From Membranipora membranacea (Eukaryota; Bryozoa; Gymnolaemata; Cheilostomatida; Membraniporidae): a stretch of DNA of 64,000 nucleotides. Of this stretch, positions 59,932 through 64,000 are shown one piece after another. The first letter of the stretch is position 1; the number at the start of each line of letters is the position of its first letter. The notes below the pieces were generated by a model. It made no database searches. It was not told the origin of the DNA and was given only the letters and a program-made list of their open reading frames with translations. The stretch covers positions 34,658,001 to 34,722,000 of the forward strand of contig OU612065.1 in NCBI GenBank assembly GCA_914767715.1. Direction: 5' to 3'. Position numbers and translations under genes: made by a program.

Positions 59932-60236
59932 AGTCACCACAACAAATGATGCCTGTAAATGTAACTGGAAACCACAGACACAGCATATAATCTGAGGTGT
60001 TTCCTTTTGATATCTTTATTATGTAATTCTTATTCTCAAATTGGATTGCCGAAAAATCCAGACACTGACCTTGCTCCTGTTTGATTTGATAAATCATGAG
60101 GATTTTTTTGGTCTTTCCATTACGTCATTATGTATGAATTGTCAGCAAGTGACAACAGGTTATCATCACACAGAGTAAGGCTGTACAGAGGGACACTTCT
60201 ATGATAGCTATAGTGCCTGTGATTTTGAATTGAATT
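59932..60236 (+). repeat. ~305 bp tandem duplication, copy 1 (empty site)
   Basis: Starts near GTCACCACAACAAATGATGCC and ends GATTTTGAATTGAATT. It is followed directly by copy 2 (60237-60442 plus 61396-61500). At the position where copy 2 holds the MITE, this copy reads CGTCATTATGTATGAATTG without interruption. Confidence 0.88.
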
Positions 60237-61500
60237 GTCACCACAAATGATGCCTGTAAATGTAATTTGAAAACACAGACACCACAACTGTCAAATAATC
60301 TGAGGTGTTTCCTTTGAATATCTTTATTATGTAATTCTTATTCTCAAATTGGATTGCCGATAAATCCAGACACTGACCTTGCTCCTGTTTGATTTGATAA
60401 ATTATGAGGATTTTTCTGGTCGTCCCATTACGTCATTATGTATAGAGGTGGAACGGACAGGGTTGGGCAACCTCGGATCGGATATCGGATCGGTCTATAA
60501 ATTCAACCTCGGATCGGATCCGGACCCGGATAACGCCTAAAAACGCTTAATTTACCAGTCACAGCAGCTCTTCTTTTGCACCATAATATACAATTAAGGT
60601 CATTGAATACTTGGATAAACACCGTCAACAATCTCTTCCCTGAACCATTACCCTAATTCAAATGTGCACATATCAGCTTGGATATAATTCTTTACAGGAG
60701 CAACTTATCACTCAAACAGCGCAAGGATCACACAAACAGATTATTTGAAAAGATCATTTAATGAGTTCTAAGATCTCTTGACAACGAGAATTTGTGCATA
60801 GGCACTCAATTTGCCAGGATCACTCAAACCGCGATGTTAAAAATCACTGAGTTTGAACAAACTCCCTGCTCCTATATCCCAACAGGGAGGTATATCCAAC
60901 CCTCCCTGGTCCCAAACACTCTGTTGTGATTAGGGATAGGAATTGTCCTCCTACTTTGAAAAAGCAGAAGAGGATAATTACTTTGTTCATCAACCTAGAC
61001 ATTTTGTTACAAGGAACATCATTGGACAAAATTTTGTCTTATGTCACAACGATCTGAGTAAAGATGCTTCTATCAATTTCAGCAGAAAAAACACATCCAT
61101 CAAATTTAATCAGCAACAATATAGATAGCTATGAAAATGAGATAGGTATTGAATGCCTAGTGATCACCACTGAGTGCATTCAGCCAAACTGAATTATTTT
61201 ATCTGAACTACAAATTAATGACTATCATACTTCCTCCCTTGTCATTTTCAGTGAGACAAATGATGCTAAGTAAGTGTTGTTTAAAAACGCATCATCTCGG
61301 ATCAGACATAACACATATCCGACCCGGTTTGTGGTTGGATCCGAGGTCAAATATCCGATATTCAACTCCAACCTCAAGAGGTCGTTCCACCCCTAATTAT
61401 GTATGAGTTGTCAGCAAGTGACAACAGGTTATCATCACAGAGTAAGGATATACAGAGGGACACTTCAATGATAGTTATAGTGCCTGTGATTTTGAATTGA
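60237..61500 (+). repeat. ~305 bp tandem duplication, copy 2 (occupied)
   Basis: The second copy is split at 60443-61395 by the MITE and resumes with TGAGTTGTCAGCAAGTGAC. Both lie in an intron of the PIF1-like gene. Confidence 0.88.
60443..61395. mobile_element. 953 bp hAT-type MITE with 8 bp TSD
   Basis: Termini are TAGAGGTGGAACG and CGTTCCACCCCTA, a 13 bp inverted repeat with one mismatch, flanked by ATTATGTA at 60435-60442 and 61396-61403. Subterminal CGGATCGGATATCGGATCGG-like and ATCCGAGGTCAAATATCCGA pieces are also inverted. TIRs of the type TAGGGGTGGAAC with 8 bp duplications are typical of hAT elements. There is no transposase inside. Confidence 0.9.
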
Positions 61501-62210
61501 ATTCTCTATTTTATTTGGTAATTTTAGGTTGAGGAAGGCAGATGTTCTCATCATTGATGAGATGTCTATGATCAGCTCCCACACACTAAATGTAATAAAC
61601 ACCCTGCTACAAGTTGGTAACGCTGGTAATGGGAGGTATTCAGAGGATATTTTGTGGCGACTTTCTTCAGCTCCCTCCGATCGCCAACTCTAGGTTTGAT
61701 GACGTTGGAGAACCTTGTGTTTTGTCGCCTGAAAAATAGCTCTAGCTCTAGCCCTGGCGCTGAAAGGCTTCATCAAAAACCAAGACTTCTTGGTAAATCT
61801 CCTTCATCTGATCAATCAATTATTTTCCTTATTTTGTCTGGTCAAAACATATGTTATTTTTTTACTGTTGTCGCCAAACTGTCATTAAATCAAAAAGTGA
61901 TAGGTGCTGTGTTTGTTGCTGTCACCACAAATCATAGAAATCTTCACTTTTTTACCATAACAGAGGGGACAATTTGTGAGAACATTGTGATGGAGCCCTT
62001 CAAATTTGTGAGACATTATATAAATGTGTCCAGTTTCATGTCATCTTATATCTATATCAATAATCATGCATTTCCATTGATTTCTTCAGATTCGACGAAC
62101 TTCAGATGCAGTTCTCTCAAGATCAATCTCAGAGATAAGTGAGGGTATATGCTCTTATGCGACACTCCATTTCATTGAAGCATGTAACCAGCCACTCAAA
62201 GTTCCAGATG

Positions 62211-63368
62211 GTAAGAATTCAGCAGTTTGCCTCTTGTCAGAAAAGTTGTATTCGGACTGGAGGGGATGCATAACCAGTATGGCACTGTAGTATGCAGACT
62301 CTATATGCGCTGATACAATAAAACGTTTCCAAGCAAATTACATTACACATTTTCCTATCAGGGGGAGGGGGTTCAATGCAAGTGTTGAATTTGGCTTTAC
62401 ATACTGAGATATGTGTTAATTTTTGTGCGTCATGAAGAGAAGTTCAGACAATTCAACAATAACCCAAAAAAAAGCTATTCCAGATCGATGCTGGAAACAG
62501 ATGTTAACATTGATTGTATATGCACAAAAATAGCATCAGGTGCTGTGTTGTGTTATTGGTAAATCCGGTTGTGCATGGATAGCGCTTGCATCATAGACTT
62601 TATCATTGCGAAATTAGAATTGGTCATTTTAGAGCACTACTAGTCGTTTTCCCGAAAATTCCAATTGTATGGCTATGAAAATTGCTTGCATGTCATTTCT
62701 GTAGCAATGAGTGGAAAATTGTTCTGTGAAAAACACATCATTTTAATTTACAACTAGGGCTAGCTAATTTTTGCCACCATCTTAGATGTGTCCTGTCTCT
62801 CTTACTCATTTGTTACACACTCGGTGGGCTCATTTTTTACTGTGTAGTACTGGTTACTGGCATGATTTATTATTACATTTATGTACAAGTAGCCTGTGGA
62901 AAAACAATTGCAGGTAAAACCATTTGCCAATGTTTGATTTGTAGTAGCATTTTACATAATTTTCAGATCCTAGTTTTTTTATACTGAAATTAAGGAGTGT
63001 ATGATTTGAACTTTTGGCCAATCAGTAGTTAAATCTAGCAGTCCCAAAGTGTGGAATGCGGTTGAGATATTGGCTTTGTTCAATGGGCAAACACGCAAAA
63101 CTTTTACTTTTACGGATAGAGAAATTACCTGCAAGTGAAACATATTGTGCTGCATGAAACATGTTTTGAAAAAACAACTCTCTGGTGTCTTGGTCAATAC
63201 ACCGCTGAGTACGTGGTTTGAGGCCCATCCTGGCCAGAATTTTACCATATCAACTCTGGCTGCCAGTGCCAACAAAATCTTATCCTAACCAAAAATCATT
63301 TCTAAAGACTAAGATAGAGAAATCACACAGGACAACTATGGTAGTAATTATATTCTTTTCTCTTCCAG
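62211..63368 (+). other. Large intron of the PIF1-like gene
   Basis: Bounded by GTAAGAATTC and TCTTCCAG with matching phase (one base left, two taken). No further gene seen. Confidence 0.55.
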
Positions 63369-63789
63369 ATCGGAAACTTGTGCTCTATAGCCAGAGAATA
63401 AATTTAGACATGCACAATGCTGAGTGCTTAGGGAGGCTGCATGGTCAGCTACAGATTTATAAATCGCAGGATACTGGGACAAGTCAGGATTTCCAGCATA
63501 TGCTAGCTGAGAAGGTGAGTAATATGTAGAACTTCTGTCTATACTTTTGAATAATCTGATGTACTGCTGGCGAAGCCCAAGACAGTGTTCAGGTAATCGC
63601 TGCTGGAAACATGTATGATATGATATGTAAATTGACTTCATTCATCATGCGATTGTGAGTTGATTATCTTCAGTACCATTTGTGAAAAATGATCCCCAAA
63701 CACAGCTCCAAGGTCATAACTGGTCCCAGGTTTATCCCCAGCTCTTGATAAAGCTATTAATCATAGAGAAAAAACATCCTATGTGGCAT

Positions 63790-64000
63790 GCATATGTAGT
63801 TACGGATTTACAGACCTGGAATTTTTACTATATAAATTTGTATTTCTTTGCCCTTGATGTAATGGAATAATTGCATACATCCAACTCCCAGCAGCTACAT
63901 AGTTTAAAACTGGTTTCTGTAAAGCTTTCGATATGTTGGTGCATGTTTTCTTTGTTTACTGAACAAAATAACCATCCTGATTCTCAGTAGATAAGCAATC
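63790..64000. repeat. Diverged copy of the ~340 bp repeat family
   Basis: Shares TGTATTTCTTTGCCC, GGAATAATTGCATACAT, CTGTAAAGCTTTCGATATGTTGGT and TTTACTGAACAAAATAACCA with the palindrome-arm copies (compare 36120-36290), in order but clearly diverged. Truncated by the window edge. Confidence 0.75.

Larger units (their letters stand above)
59243..63514 (+). pseudogene. PIF1-family DNA helicase, partial, frame-disrupted
   Basis: PIF1 helicases unwind DNA 5' to 3' using ATP, and Helitrons carry related domains. Exons seen: about 59243-59325 (TVTTLHSAFGL, as in the TIHS.FGL segment), 59712-59779, 61528 to about 61735, 62090-62210 and 63369-63514. The third holds Walker B ADVLIIDEMSMI and motif III IFCGDFLQLPPI. 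The fourth is RRTSDAVLSRSISEISEG; the fifth is DRKLVLYSQRINLDM. Junctions between exons 1-2, 2-3 and 4-5 are in phase. Between Walker B and motif III, which should be one exon, the frame shifts by one base, and a stop follows VLSPEK. The Walker A exon is not found, and the 3' end lies beyond the window. It may be a pseudogene, a Helitron remnant or a gene with sequence errors. Confidence 0.68.

Noticed and set aside
59243-63514. Helitron
   Set aside because: The PIF1-like exons alone could come from a Helitron, but no Rep/HUH domain, 5' TC or 3' CTRR hairpin was found. Kept only as an alternative.

Overview
This window looks like nuclear DNA of an AT-rich, intron-bearing animal, most likely an early-branching marine invertebrate such as a sponge. 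That is inference from style, not a marker gene: short phased introns with GT..AG ends, HARBI1-like and Mutator-like transposases, a Ty3-like gag element, a LINE relic, hAT MITEs and tRNA-derived repeats. No bacterial operon, ribosome binding site, CRISPR or phage feature is present. Most of the window is repeats, and cellular-type genes are few.

Layout. (1) Positions 1-11246 and 36134-47315 are two arms of a giant inverted repeat (each about 11.2 kb, a few percent diverged, mirrored coordinates summing to about 47,316-47,380). The arms differ by private insertions: a tRNA-related duplication in the left arm and a 700 bp insertion in the right arm. (2) Between them, 15374-30509 is a head-to-tail array of a ~2.0 kb unit (seven complete copies plus one partial copy) in at least two sequence subtypes. 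It is flanked on both sides by much older relics of the same family (14590-15175 and 32690-33350) and ends at a LINE fragment. (3) A single extra 2 kb monomer begins at 34220, stops at 35964 and resumes at 49025-49276. The 13,060 bp between the two halves carries the whole right arm and has short inverted ends, so it looks like one very large insertion into the monomer.

(4) From 49.5 to 58.4 kb the minus strand holds a spliced HARBI1-like (PIF/Harbinger) transposase gene with all three DDE residues. Its first visible intron is occupied by a Mutator-like element with a degenerate plus-strand transposase. Upstream of it sits a complete gag-only LTR retrotransposon with apparently identical 220 bp LTRs and a 5 bp target duplication. 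A small minus-strand three-exon gene of unknown function starts at 58363. (5) From 59.2 kb to the right end the plus strand holds exons of a PIF1-family DNA helicase with at least one frame break. One of its introns carries a tandem duplication interrupted by a 953 bp hAT-type MITE, and the undamaged neighbouring copy preserves the empty site.

The genes do not form a pathway. The window is a record of nested mobile elements, satellite amplification and inverted duplication. The observations most worth checking are the 13 kb insertion with inverted ends, the giant palindrome enclosing a satellite, and the lone monomer that is exactly one satellite period long.
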